64,000 nucleotides of DNA, from positions 78,280,493 to 78,344,492 of the forward strand of contig NC_068359.1 of NCBI RefSeq assembly GCF_020536995.1. The letters are read 5' to 3'. Source of the DNA: Dreissena polymorpha. Its lineage: Eukaryota; Mollusca; Bivalvia; Myida; Dreissenidae. Each line of letters begins with the position of its first letter. Position 1 is the first letter of the stretch. Shown here in pieces: positions 12,047-26,840 of this stretch. The position numbers and the translations under genes were made by a program. The notes below the pieces were generated by a model. It searched no databases. It saw only the letters and a list, made by a program, of their open reading frames with translations, and was not told where the DNA came from.

Positions 12047-13097
12047 ACTATCCAGGTGGTATGGGCGCTTTAGCATTATCCGACCAGTACGTCCATAGTT
12101 ATCTTCCTTAGAATTTGAGAAATTTTGAAATCGTTGTTCCGAGTCCAAAATTTTCATCCGATTGTCAGGGCCAACATAACACATAACTAAAATACAGTTA
12201 TTATTTCATATGATTACTCAATGTTATGTTGGTTAACTGAATACCATGTATGCGAATGTTAAGGCAAGTTCTAGTTGGATTAAAAATCTGTCTATACTGT
12301 CCTACAAAGTATCAAACTTGAAGACAAATCATTACTTTACTAGAGCGTATCCGCGATCCTTCACTGCGAGGTAGGATCTAATCTCTTTATTTCACAATTT
12401 GGTGAAGCCAGCTGTCTGATTTCTCAGTTCCGAGCATGTCTAACCAGGCTCTGATCCCATTTAGCTCTGAAGTCCAAGACAAGCATGCGCATTAAACGCA
12501 GTTCATGCGCTGCCCCGTCCAAGGTACAGTATACTATTTGGTATTGTAAAAACTAAGAGAGATGGTTTCTTTGACCTAAAAAAACATGAATTTCCTTACT
12601 GCATTCAGTAAACCAATTTGGTAATTTAAAGCGAGATTATACGATTTTTTATATGTGTTAAATTGTTAATTGATAAGATATGTTAAAATAACACAAAATA
12701 GGCAAGACAAATTATACATTGAAGACGAATTTCCTTAAATGCAGCAAAGACAAATTAGCGCCCCGAGCCGATTGTGACGAAGATATTTCGTACATATTTG
12801 CCTACAATAACCGAAGCATTCGTCTTTTGAGCTAGTGTTCTAGTTTTGTATGAATAGAAATCGTTGCAGGAATTTAAAATGAACCGTTGAACTAAATTTA
12901 GATTCACATCGTACATGCATGATTTACATGCTGGCGAATTCGAGTGTACAGACATTTTCAATTTCAGAATTGAATATCTGGCTTATTTCGCATGTTTCGA
13001 TACATGTACTTCTTAACTTTTATTTTAATTTATATTGAAATATATGTTAGATAATTTTTTTTTTTACACATTTGATATGAGCATTTTGTATCTACAA
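12047..13097. other. Intergenic, nothing recognised
   Basis: No gene or clear repeat structure supported. Confidence 0.35.
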
Positions 13098-13216
13098 CCA
13101 TCTATTTTACCAGACCACACCTGGCGTTGAAATTTCGGCAATTGCCATAATGAACACTGATTTTTAATTGGTTAAGTTTATTTTACGAAAAATTGTACGA
13201 AATGTTCGTTGATTTA
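13098..13216. mobile_element. Solo arm of the foldback family seen at 2608-2984
   Basis: 'ACCAGACCACACCTGGCGTT', 'GGCAATTGCCATAA', 'TTGGTTAAGTTTATTTTACG' and 'TGTTCGTTGATTT' follow the same order as an arm of the 2.6-kb foldback element. It shares 'GCGTTGAAATTT' with the left arm read in reverse. No matching inverted partner lies nearby, so this is a single or decayed arm. Confidence 0.6.
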
Positions 13217-16200
13217 CAGTAGTAATGATACTTTAAATAGCGTAATCAGTATTATATTAATCGGTCGTTGTCGGTTGGTGAGTAAGTGATTCATATGAAT
13301 GGTCGTCGCTAAGTATCTTGGGCAAAATCGAAAGAATAAGACGTTGAAGTAGATAAGCAATCATTACTTACAAGCGGGAGTAAGATGTGTTCTATTTGTA
13401 AGCGTTGTTGATGATGAATCATGCCATTTGGATTTGGATCGTTTGACTGCTTCTGATATAAATTGTTTACGATATATATATGCAGCGGGATGAATCCTTA
13501 ATTTTAACATTGATTTGCGCCTATATTGAATAGTGTAATTTCGTATGTACTTTCGTACATTTGTGAAATGTTTTAAGTGCTATACTTGTTATTAGTTACG
13601 TAAATTGGACATTAATTGGTTGCGGTGTGTGCTTATTTTCATTGGTAGCTATTGGTTATTATGCTAACGTTGGTAGTCGGCTGTATGCAGCTATTTGTGT
13701 AAGAGTACACAAATTTGCCGGCTAATTAATACATGATCAGCAGTTTTCGAGGCTATGTGTCTGACATTAGACATAATTAGTACGAATTAAGGTACATTGT
13801 CGCGGGATTTTAATTAGTCATAATGTATTGAAAGTTTCATTCTTAATCTAACAAAATGTCAGTAAATGAACTATGATTAATTGTTACGACACTATTTTCA
13901 TATCAAGGAATTTTCTGAACAAAATACAGCCCTTAGCAAATCAAGGTAATAAGTGATTTGCGCGTTGTCAGCAATAGAACCTGTTACAAACCCGAACTGT
14001 TCGAGTTTCCTGCCATGATAAAACGAATCGAAATCAGGCTGACGATGTGCAAGCTCGGATTGACTATTGAGGCGTTAATACATTCAGTAAATAAAATGTT
14101 TGATATAATAACCCAATTTTATTTTATTTGTCGTTTCACATGTCAAGAAAATTCCATTTTTATAAGAATATGTTTCCGAGTCTATATATAATTAAAAACT
14201 ATGTTTGACCACTTTTGATATCATTACTGTGATGAACATGTTTTAATGGGAATTTCGGATCATTTTCGAATCATTTTGCAATTTAATTCACAGCGATTTA
14301 TTTTATTTTAGTAAGCATAATTAATGTTTTATTAGAGATTAACATTTTGAAATTGATCACTGTCTCGTGGTAAAATTTCACATTTAGTATGTTTCGTACG
14401 AAGGGAATGCCGGGTATTTCAATCACTTAATTCGTTCTATGCAGTACAAGTGTATTCCAATATGATTCAAATACAAATAATTATTTTTTGTACAACCATT
14501 GTTTTATATTATCTGCTTTGTTTCGAAAATTCATGTACATACAAAAAATGTGTCCCTTTAAACATTTTGCTGTATTTCGATATAAACAAATAAAGGATAT
14601 TAACTTTATTTTAATTTTTTCCTGTCAATTTTTATTTTTGCCCAAATGTAACAAAACTCAGTAAAGTTGTTGAGATAACAAACACCAAGTATACAAACGG
14701 CGTCAGCCCCGTTAAGTAGAAAACGTTAAGCATAACCTATATTATTACCTATACCGATATTGATATGCGTTACACTTACTTTTCATTGACATTTATACAG
14801 AGATTTCTAGCTAAAAACAAAACTATAAAAATCGAAAAAAAACAACATTTATTGATTAATACATGCCATGTAAATGCATGAATATAATCCTTGTATTAAA
14901 AACGGCTTTATCGCCTGAATAATACACCTTCATATTGTAAATACTAATTACACTGAACTCTTGAACACTTTGTGACTAGATTGAGTCAAGTTTGATCTTA
15001 CAAGTGTTAATATCAAAGTATCGACAATTATATTACTAACTTAACGTCATTATGTCGATTATGATCAGCACATTAACTAGAAAAGGCTTGGCGACAAGAT
15101 ACAGACTGCCAGTCGCAATGCAATAGACTAATCTTAATTGCATTGTTTCTATCAAGCGACAAAATCACTTTTAGAATGCACTAATCATATTGTTTATTTA
15201 TATATTTTTCACCAAATTAAGTCGCGATAAATATATCCATGACTTCTAAATATATATGGACAATAGTAGCAAAGATTTACATATCTCCTTTTCTACTTGT
15301 GTTTAGAAATAAAAGAGTTCTTGCCGTGTACATGTGTTCATGTTCTGGCGCTTTTGCATTGTGATCGTCCAATGTAAGTTTTTATGTTTGTGTCGTGATA
15401 TCCCAAAGTGATATTTATCGGTGACACTTGGGGAGCTACCAAGTCAAGTTTGGGCGTTCTAATTTATATTCAGGTCTTCAGCATTAATGTGTTTTTACTG
15501 CATGCAACAAGTTATAGGATAACATCGGAAATTTGTTATTAATGTCAGTGAATCTCCGCAAAACGGACGTCATTTTTTTACCAATTACACAGTTCCGGTA
15601 CAATTCAAATGTTTTATTACAACCGTTGGTTTTGCTACATGAAGTTGGTCTTAAGATGGACTTGTTTTATAATTATACACATGTTTCGAAATAATTTATT
15701 GAATATCTAAGACAGCGTTTTCTTTATGGTGCATGCCTTTGAGTTCTTCTTCGATAATAATAATTGAAAATTCCTAATTAAGAATCGTGATCAATTTCGT
15801 TAATTTTGTTAAAAATACAAACGAAACGTTTAACCGAAATACAAATATTTTAATGTTCTCTGTGCTACAAAGTTTTATCCAAAAATCAATATAAACACGC
15901 TTTCCATGCGTAAGGCGTGACGTTGTACATTATCGCATACATTTCGCGCGCTTTTTTTTTGGGGGGGGGGGGGCATAGGGAAAACAAAAGGTATTAGGAA
16001 TTTCTATTTATAGCTTTATGGTAATTTCAATTCTGGCAGTGTGGTATCGAAGGAGACTTAGACATAGCTGATGTCATGCCTATTAGGCTTTATTAAAATA
16101 TCCAATGAACACACTCTAATTCTAACAAAGATAGTTCTAATGAAAAAAATTGTGTACAAAGAATGTTTCCATTTGCCACTTAATATAATGATCAAGCAAG

Positions 16201-17892
16201 GCCATAAAATACAAAAATGTGATTTTAGAGTGCAATAATAGCGGTCATTGCGATACTCGTGAATTGCTTGCTCGCTGCAGCAATTATGCAACGTGGCGTG
16301 GCTTAATCCCAGACATGTGGTATATAACGGTATGCCGGATGCTGCATTTGTCATTTAGAAGCTGAATATCTGCAAACTGCAGTACTTTGGGTTTCAATTA
16401 AAAATGAGGAGGTGGGTTCCATATATCATCGGCTTACACATATTTTTACAGTGCTGGTATTAATTTTTGAAATCTGAACTAAAAACTTTTTAGGAAAAAA
16501 GTTTGTATTTTACAAGTTAGTAAAAAATAGTTTTTATTAACGTTGAAAAAAATGTCCACAATAAAGTGTTATATGAAGCATATTTGTCGCACTGTACATA
16601 TCTAAGCCAATTCGATCATAGTTAAGTTAATTTACTCACAAGGAGACATAACCAAAAAAAATGCATTGTTATTTTTTAATATAATTTAAATGTTTGGCAG
16701 ACACGCTGTAGTTTCAGATCGCGTGTATAGAGCGGCGTATAGACTTGACCTGGTGATATGCTAAATAACAGCCAACGGGGCGCTTAATATTTTCATTAAG
16801 TGCCGCATGCATTTGATGTTTCAGCACAATGAAGCAAAACATCTCACTATTTAATCGGATATTTGTATTTCTTTAAACTACTGATACTTCCAGTTAACTT
16901 GTGGGTGGTTTTGACTTGCTTCAAAATGTTGCGGATCCTGATCATGAAATTCTTAATTGCGACTGGAACGAGCATATTCGGAAACAACACGTTTTAGTTA
17001 TTCACAAAAAAAACCATACACAATGGCATGCTTAATAATTATGTTAATACATTTGATCATAAAAAGCTAGTTTGCCCAAATACGAAAAGGCAAATTACTC
17101 CTTATACTATCCCAGTAGATGACACACCAAATTATCATTCCATACACACCTCTGAAATCATGTGCGGCGCCAAATAATACCATTTAATACACCACACATC
17201 AGCGAACCACAGCCGATTATGATTCGCTTTAGCTTCCACAGCACTGAAATAAAATATGAATATGTTTCGAATTGGCATATCAATACACGCATTGTCTCTG
17301 CTATTAACTGCCGAGTCGATCGTCTCGAAATTATTACCAGCAATAAAATGCATTTACAGCGCGTCACATATATTTTGAAGGACGTAACATTTTTGGCGAT
17401 GGAGCGATTGCGCAAAGGAACTTGAAACCCACTTCTGGGTTTGAAGCCACCAGCGTTAATAAACAGACAATCAATCCTTTTTTAGTTAGTCCTCATGTAT
17501 TTATATTGACATTGTACATGAATATGTAAAATTATTGAAATGTTCGTTCTTTTCAAGTGAATATTATATGCGTAACTGTTTTGATGGTTTTAACGTTATT
17601 GTCACGTCAATGTCGTATAAATAATAGGTCACACATAGGTCTCACCAAAATCAGGATGACCTTATTTCATGGGGTAATTTTCAAAACATGCAATATAAAT
17701 GTATGTTTCTTATCTATGAAAAAATACTGTTGTTGGTGCTTGATATGTCTATAATGGTCAAGTTTGATGTACAAATAAGTACGTGGATCATCGCCATGAT
17801 ACATTTTCTTCTCATATACATTTACGCAAATATAAATGTTTATTTCTGTCATGGGCGCTCCATACAAATCCTCTATATATCTTGTTATTTAG
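13217..17892. other. Intergenic or upstream intron region, no supported gene
   Basis: AT-rich sequence with a C/G homopolymer patch at about 15953-15973. Upstream exons of the discoidin gene (signal peptide, earlier domains) would be expected here on the plus strand, but none could be assigned. Confidence 0.4.
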
Positions 17893-19352
17893 GGCGAGCG
17901 AAGACAAAAACAGAAAGATGCCTCCAATGCGGAAGTGACGTGCAGCGAGCCTCTGGGAATCAAACGGGACTCCATCAACATTCAGGTTGGCTTCACATTC
18001 ACCGATGAAACTAACGGCGAAACGGAGACACCGGGTATCTCCTTCCTGTCTTGTCCTTATATTCAGGTGAGTCATTGTATCTTACATTATGTTTTGAAAC
18101 TAGTACTTGCGCATTATACATTAACGTACCGATGGTACCACAAGCTCCTAATGCACATACGTTGTATCGTACAAACTATTGTCCTTCATCACAATCGTGC
18201 CTGCTGATTCAAACCTGGTATCAGATGTCTGTACGGAAAAATAAGTAGAGAAATAAGTATAATTCTTTATTAAGACATTGTTTTTCTTAACCTCTCTATT
18301 CCAGGTCGACTTACAAAAGACTGTTTTGATATCGGGCATTGTTACCAAGGACAGTCCGCAGTCGGCGTCCCGGGTAACTCACTTCCGGGTGGCGTACAGT
18401 ACCGAATGCAATACAATGTCACTGACAGAAACAGCGATGCACAGGTGAGATTCTTTTAAAAACAAAAGAAAGGGCATGAATACTGCTAGTTAATTCTTAA
18501 ACGCGAGTACCCGATACTACTATTTAAGATTAAAATAAATTGTTATGACTTACAAACACTATTTTCATTCAAATTTGTGTAGTGTTCTTAAACTGGCTAA
18601 GAATGAAGCAATTATTAACTACTGAATTGTGAGAAATTAAATAAATAAGTTCCATAGTACCATTTTCGATTGACTGTTAAATCGATGTAGCCGCCATAGT
18701 ATAACAGCAATTTAATACTTTTTTTCCGAAACGCATATGCGTTGTTGGAATATGGTTTGTTTTAAGCATTGTTCATGCACTTTATTACTTAATTATATAC
18801 ATTTTGTGCATATTTTTTTACCAAGGATCCGAAAACCTACTTGCCCGCGGATGCTTAACAGAGACGCGAATGTGTTTAGGAAAGCAGATGTTAACATAAT
18901 TGCAAAATTTTCAACTATGATCAAAATTGTTGGAATATTGTGTTGTGGATTTTTTCAAAACAAATTGAACACGAACTGTATTATTTATTTTGATATAATG
19001 TGAACGAATCTTATAATGAACTTAAGAAATAAATCCAGTGAAAACACGAATTACATGAGTCATCGAAATTAGCTGTATGCTCAAAGAATGTTAATATCAT
19101 TGTCAGGCGTTCTGGTGGCGGGTGTTAAAGTACACATAGCACCCACCTTTCTATCCAAAATAAAGCAATATAATGTATGGTTATTACAATTAATGCCATC
19201 AATATATCCACAGGAATATTACGGAAACGTGTTCTCCAATACGACTACAACGGTGATAATCGATCACGTATTTAACGCTCGATGCGTGCGCATTGTGCCA
19301 ACAAAACGTTACGGAAAAGACACTGCCATGAGGTTTGAACTGCTCGGCTGCT
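17893..19352 (+). CDS. Discoidin (F5/8 type C) domain gene, three exons, frame-disrupted
   Basis: Exons 17893-18066, 18305-18444 and 19214-19352, each with AG/GT borders, together span one coagulation-factor-5/8 C-type domain. This is a beta-sandwich that binds lipids or glycans in extracellular proteins. Exon 1 opens with the usual Cys motif 'CSEPLGI' and ends 'PYIQ'. Exon 2 gives 'VDLQKTVLISGIVTKD' and 'VTHFRVAYSTE'. Exon 3 gives 'EYYGNVFSNTTTTVI', 'ARCVRIVPTKRYG' and the closing 'MRFELLGC'. Exon 1 is phase 0 and exon 3 ends phase 1. Exon 2 is 140 bp, which breaks the frame: its start reads in one frame and its end ('MQYNVTDRNSDAQ') in another. The switch is near 18397-18405, where the family usually has S-x-D-G. 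The cause is a 1- or 4-base loss, or a sequence error. The gene continues upstream and probably downstream. It may or may not belong to the protease gene at 23.9 kb. Confidence 0.8.
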
Positions 19353-19494
19353 GTAAGTACATCTACGCTATAGATAAGAGTTGTTGTTCTCTGACCAAAA
19401 ACATTTGTTAAGTATAATAAGTTTGAGACTTTTCGAAACAGTTAACATACACAAGTTATTGAATAGAAGTAATTTGGTGTTTTGTAATAACCAT
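19353..19494. other. Intron or 3' flank of the discoidin gene
   Basis: Short AT-rich spacer after the GTAAGT donor. Nothing else seen. Confidence 0.3.
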
Positions 19495-19860
19495 AGGGTG
19501 GTGTGGTGGTCGAGTGGTAACACTCTGGTCTACCATTCAAGAGGTCCCCGGTTCAATTGCCGGCCGGCGCACTGGAAATTTCAGAAATGCTTAGTGTTTC
19601 CGACCCAACTAGAGATGTACTGGTATGAAACACAGGTAATTCTCGCGTGCATCGGTGCTTTACACTGAGCACGTTAAAGAACCAAGGTATCTATTCGTAT
19701 AAGCAAGCGTATCGCACCCGGATTCCTTGTATCCCAATACTGTCTCTTCTGCTTGCTGTTTCTTCAGCAAAAACCAAAAAGGACCCCATTGGAAATAAGT
19801 GCTTGCATTTTCATGGGTTATCCTTGACCGCAAGGTCAAAATAAATACATACATACAACA
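19495..19860 (+). mobile_element. tRNA-derived SINE
   Basis: A tRNA-like head starts at 19495 with A box 'TGGTCGAGTGG' and B box 'GGTTCAATTGC', followed by an unrelated body containing 'TACACTGAGCACGTTAAAGA'. The 3' part has 'CTTGACCGCAAGGTC' and a short repetitive tail (AAATACATACATACA). Head, conserved body and simple tail in that order define a SINE. The body motif recalls metazoan V/Meta-type SINEs known from bivalves, though the family is not confirmed. It is not coding. Confidence 0.72.
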
Positions 19861-20825
19861 ATGATAAAGATAATAATTCTGGAAAATAGCAAGCATTTTA
19901 AGGCAAAGTACACAGGGTGCTGGGTAGCGTGACTTTGTTGGGTTCACAACTAAACGTTAATGTATCATCAGTTAACACCCCCGTAAGTGGTGCTTTTCTT
20001 TCAAATAACTCTTTTATTAAATATTTTTTCTTTAGAATTTCAACTAGTGCATAAAATAAAAAGTCAAAATTACTTTATTTAATACCATGTGTTTTTTCGA
20101 CAAAAAATAGACGTTTTCAGTATTCATGTTGACGGTTATGTTTACATCGTTTTCTTAACCTGTGAAACCTTTTGCATCAATTTCAGACGTATTCAAGGCT
20201 TTATTCTTAAACTCAAGATATTGGCACAAACTGTCTTTTATGCATAACATATATTTGCTAATGTATTCCAATAACTTGAGAAATTTGCAAAAATACAGTT
20301 TATACGGGTGTGTTTACATTCTGTCGAACCGTATGTAAACCCCCGTGAAGCCCGTTAATCCTGCACCCTGCTACAGCATACTTGGTCTAGCAATGCAAAA
20401 AGAGGCGGCACGCGGGCAAGATTTGTACAATCATAATTAATGGGAATGTGTGAGGTAGAACAATATAAACAAACAAATCAGCCACTTGGTTAGTGAACAC
20501 ATTCCTATAGGGACAGCTATAACCAAACATGTCGATTAATAAGTCATCTTGTCTCAGCCAATAAAAATATGACCGCATATTCGTGGAGTGTAACCTCGAG
20601 AGCAGATGTAAACAATAAGCGCAGTAAGAAAATATGGAATAAACAGTGTTTTTTTTATCGAAGTGTCAAGGATTTTGGGATTGAACATCATGTAAGTCAA
20701 CCAATCTAAATTGCACGAACATTTTAAATCATAATTAGTTGACATTGGTGAGATTATTAAATTTTCTTTCTGGACGGTCAACGCGCTCAAAATTCAAATG
20801 TATACTGTCCAAAATAAATGAAGTA
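19861..20825. other. Intergenic, nothing recognised
   Basis: No supported gene. Sequence between the SINE and the ORF1-type element. Confidence 0.35.
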
Positions 20826-21962
20826 CCAAGGCATGGCAACTACACCAAAACAAGAAGCAGTAGAAGCGTCATATACAACTGAAACGAGTGAAAACAGGCC
20901 CATTAAGTCAAATGTCAATACAAATCAGTTCTTAAATACTAAAGATCAAGAAGTTTGTTAAAGAAAGAGTCAAGCACAAGTTAATTAGATACAAGTGCAA
21001 CTGAAGTAAAACAGTCAGCTGCACAGAAACAAAAAAGGAAGAAGAAGAAGGAGATAGAGAGCATTAAAGAAACGAACATGGAAGAACCCGAAAAGAAAGG
21101 TAAAACGAAAGATATAGAAGATTTAATTAAACAAACACGACAGATCAACTCAAAGCTTGAACGCCTAGATGGATGCATTAACAGGGTCAATAAGAAACTG
21201 GAAAATGTAATGATGAAAGGGCACACTTCAATTAGAGATACCTTGAAGGACCTAATAACAGAAATGAAAGATGAACTTTTAACGTCGGTTATAAATAGAA
21301 TTGATCAACTAGAAAGAAAAATGTTCGAGAGAGAACAGGAGTATGACAAGTTGAAAGAATCAGTTCAATCACTAGATAAAACAATTCTTGAAAAGAATAT
21401 TGAAAAAGAAACTAGAGAATGAATCAGAAAAGTACATCAGGAGGAACAATATAAAAATCCGTGGGGTTCCTAATACAAACCCTAGAGAAACAGCCCTTGA
21501 TGCAGCCAAGAAGATTGTGCAGTTCATAAAGGAAAAAGATATAGCGAGTCTGAATCTTTCAGATATCGATATAGCTCATCGTCTTTCCAATGTCCATAAC
21601 AAGAACAGACATTATAGTGCGTTTCGTATCTCGGCTGGTGAGGGATGAAGTTATGAGCCAGAGACGGAAACTTAAAAATACTCGTGTTTTTATAAATGAA
21701 GACTTACCGCGCATCAATCTCCACGTCTTGATGTGTATTAAGAAAAAGGTGAACGACGAGGCTCAAGATGCGTGGACGGTCAACTGTTCCATTCGTTATA
21801 AATACAAGTCCGGAAAGATCATAGTGGTTCGGTATGAAGACTACCAAGAATGGATTGATCTACCGTGGTCATAAAATACTCTAGACATTAGGAATAGTCA
21901 TAAAAATTAACACGTGTTAATAATAAATAAGTGAATAAATAAATACATAAATAAAAATGTTA
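20826..21962 (+). mobile_element. Isolated L1-type ORF1 remnant (LINE ORF1 without ORF2)
   Basis: Pieces of one protein lie on the plus strand in successive frames. An N-terminal stretch starts at an ATG near 20834 ('MATTPKQEAVEAS'). A long charged coiled coil follows at 21078-21420 ('LERLDGCINRVNKKLE', 'MKDELLTSVINRIDQLERK'). An RRM-like segment comes next ('RRNNIKIRGVP', 'LSDIDIAHRL'), then a C-terminal domain ('VRDEVMSQRRKLKN', 'VFINEDLP', 'GKIIVVRYEDYQEW') ending at 21874. Coiled coil, RRM and CTD in this order are the architecture of L1-type ORF1p, an RNA-binding chaperone. Two frame shifts and early stops show decay. No endonuclease or reverse transcriptase follows; the sequence goes straight into a short UTR with an AATAAATAAAT-type tail. 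It looks like an ORF1-only or internally deleted copy. Confidence 0.65.
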
Positions 21963-22330
21963 ATTTGTAGGTAAATACATACAAATGTTGTTGTTAATAC
22001 AAAATTATTTACATAAACTATGAACATTACTGTTACTATATTATATGCTCGTACACATATTAATAGTATTTAATTAAACAGAAAGCTTTTCTTTTTTAAA
22101 CACTGTAAAGTTCGCAATGATAATAAGTCATTGAATCTTGTATGCAACCATTTTCTAACGGTGATATGCATAACACGTTATATTGTAAATCGGACAATCT
22201 ATTGAATGAAATTAGTCATGCATGACATGCGCCCGAGGTCGATGCGATGTTATATTGTTATGCTCTTAAAACATTGATGAGATAACTTGTGTTATGAAAT
22301 CACTTAATATGTTCTCCGTTAAAAATTATT
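21963..22330. other. Intergenic, nothing recognised
   Basis: AT-rich spacer between the ORF1 remnant and the second pearl-like element. Confidence 0.3.
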
Positions 22331-23392
22331 CATGCAGAGACCACTTGTCTATTTTTGGCAGAGGCCGACGCGTATCCCCACGCCGCATGTTTGACCCAGG
22401 GGGGCCCCAGGGTTGGTAATGGGGCCATGCATAGTTGAGATTGACCGTATTGTCATAAGAGAAGTTCAGTATCAATAAGAAGTGAATCGGTGTAGAAATG
22501 AAGAAATTAAGTAAAAGGCAATTTTGGGTGGGTGTGGCTTATGTGGGCGGGGCGCCCCAGGGTTGATAATGGGGCTATGCATACTTGAGATTGACCGTAT
22601 TTTCATAAGAATAGTTCAGTATCAATTAGAAGTGAATCGGTGAAGAAATGAAGAAATTATAGTAAAGGGCAATTTTGTGTGGGTGTGGCCTATTTGGGCG
22701 GGGTGCCCCAGGGTTGGTAATTGGGCCATGCATAGTTGAGATTGACCGTATTGTCATAAGAGAAGTTCAGTATCAAATAGAAGTGAATCGGTGTAGAAAT
22801 GAAGAAGGTATAGTAAAAGGCAATTTGGGATGGTGTGGCCTATGTGGGTGGGGCGCCTCAGGGTTTGTAATGTGGCCATGCATTGTTGAGATTGACCGTA
22901 TTGTCATGCATAGTTTAGATTGACCGTATTGTCATGCATAGTTCAGATTGACCGTATTGTCATAGAAGAATGTTAGTATTAATTTGAAGTGAATCAGTGT
23001 AAAAATGAAGAAATTATAGTAAAAGGCAATTTTGGGTGGGTGTGGTCTATGTTGGCGGGACGCCCCATGGTTGGAAATGGGGCCATGCATAGTTGAGATT
23101 GACTGTACTGTCATAAGAGAGGTTCAGTATCAATTTGAAGTAAATCGGTGCAGAAATGAAGAAGTTAATGTAAAATAACATAAAACATGAGTGAAAATCT
23201 CTGACCGGCCCCGCCCCAACCCCCATAACTTTTGACCCAGGGGTCAGATCAATATTCCAGGGTCGCGCATATGCTCATAGCTACCACTTGTGTAAGTTTC
23301 AAGGTTCTAGTGCTTATAGTGTAGGAGGAGATAGTGGCCAGGACGGACAGACAGACGGACAGACAGACGGACGGTAGAGATAACCACAAAAT
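22331..23392. mobile_element. Second pearl-like element, ~150-bp tandem units and ACGG/ACAG microsatellite
   Basis: Five tandem units share 'CCCCAGGGTTGGTAATGGGG', 'CATGCATAGTTGAGATTGAC', 'AGTGAATCGGTGTAGAAATG' and 'GTAAAAGGCAATTTTGGGTG'. The 'GGTTGGTAAT' points fall at 22411, 22561, 22712, 22862 and 23069, so the period is 150-151 bp. The last interval is 207 bp because a 28-bp piece ('GATTGACCGTATTGTCATGC' and following) is present three times at about 22889-22965. The array ends in a closing segment ('CATATGCTCATAGCTACCAC') and a GGACAGACAGAC-type microsatellite (about 23341-23373). It has the same plan as the element at 5.0 kb but unrelated core sequence, so it is a different subfamily. 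ORFs across it are artefacts of the repeat. Confidence 0.7.
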
Positions 23393-23933
23393 CAATAATT
23401 GTTTAAAAGCGTGGGAATAAAAATGTCAGCAATTAAAATAATATAGCTTGTTCAGACTTTACCATCATAATTAAATCTATCCGTTTTAAAATAATTTGCC
23501 AAAATGACCACCATGTTACGACCGCGAGTCGAACACAAAACTGGTAAGCCTAGCCCAAAGGTCCACGTCACTTTCCATGGAAAATACCAAAATATAGAGC
23601 TCAACTATAACTCACGTATTGTTGCATTAGTTCTCTCTACGCTGCCTATGTCGGTATCCACAACAAAAAGTGTAAGGTAGTTTAGTCATCCGTGAGTGTG
23701 ACACATCTTTTTTAAATCAACACTAAGTTGGTTCACGTGAAACAATAGCAAAATGGTTGCATAGGAAAATTACTGTGATGTGATTTTACAAAATCGAAAC
23801 AAATGAAAAATATATCTGTACCCGTACAATATTACTTTTCGTTTCGTAACTGCATCGACCTTAGCACAACACGCATGCCGAATTGGGAATGTTTATTCAT
23901 GTACATGAATATGATTGTAATACATGTCTGCAG
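23393..23933. other. Intron or upstream region of the second protease
   Basis: No exon recognised. I looked here specifically for the RVVGG/TAAHC exon and did not find it. Confidence 0.35.
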
Positions 23934-26159
<2,226 letters not shown>

Positions 26160-26840
26160 GCCAACTAAACTCCACGAATCTTTGCATCCGTGGTTAATGC
26201 ACGAGTAGTGGTTCATTTTGGAAGATACTGTTTAACAAAGTGGACAGTTTGAACTCCAGTGTATATATATCGAGTATATGTATACTTTGGCGTACATCTT
26301 CTCCCAACTTTACACAGCATTGGAATATAACATGTAACCTTTTCATCTCTGTTTGTATAAGCAAATATAAGCAACTCTACGAAAGGCTGTAGTTATCTTG
26401 TGTTTGTCCCGCTGTAGGTTCCCTTACTCGGGATTAAGATGCCCTCTGTCACTCTTATCAGGGAGATCATTGTCAACGTAAAAACAATATTTCGCGATAT
26501 TTTAAATCTCCGTTCATTTCCATGTTTATGATTTTACGTCACTTTATGTGAGTTTTTGCGCTCGTGTTTATTGCTCACGATATGCGAAACATATCAGTCT
26601 CCGAGGACTAACTAATCCCGTTTTCTAAACAATTCTTAAGCCTGGTTTTAGAATAGCTGGTTAAAGTAATTTATTCATCGACTCATATAACTACTTAAAT
26701 GTTCGAGATGTGGATCAAAATTGTATAAATGTTCTTAATGTTCACAAATATTATTGTTTAACTTGTATTTATTTTTATGAAATGTTTGTGCACTTTATTG
26801 CTAAACGAAAAAAAAGAGTTATTAAAGTGATATTATGGGC
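26160..26840 (+). other. Probable 3' UTR of the second protease
   Basis: AT-rich sequence after the TGA, with an ATTAAA hexamer at 26821-26826 after an A-rich run. This is the best candidate polyadenylation signal seen, though nearer sites cannot be excluded. Confidence 0.4.

Noticed and set aside
15953-15973. T/G homopolymer patch as a regulatory site
   Set aside because: Simple low-complexity sequence without context.
17135-17425. Overlapping ORFs on both strands with possible splice sites
   Set aside because: No recognisable domain. Overlap on both strands is typical of chance ORFs.
17557-17754. Signal-peptide-like ORF upstream of the discoidin exons
   Set aside because: No ATG in frame at the hydrophobic stretch (starts at GTG) and the putative donor phase could not be matched.
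22675-23114. ORFs repeating 'CGLFGRGAPG'-like strings
   Set aside because: Products of the 150-bp tandem units of a pearl-like element, not a protein gene.
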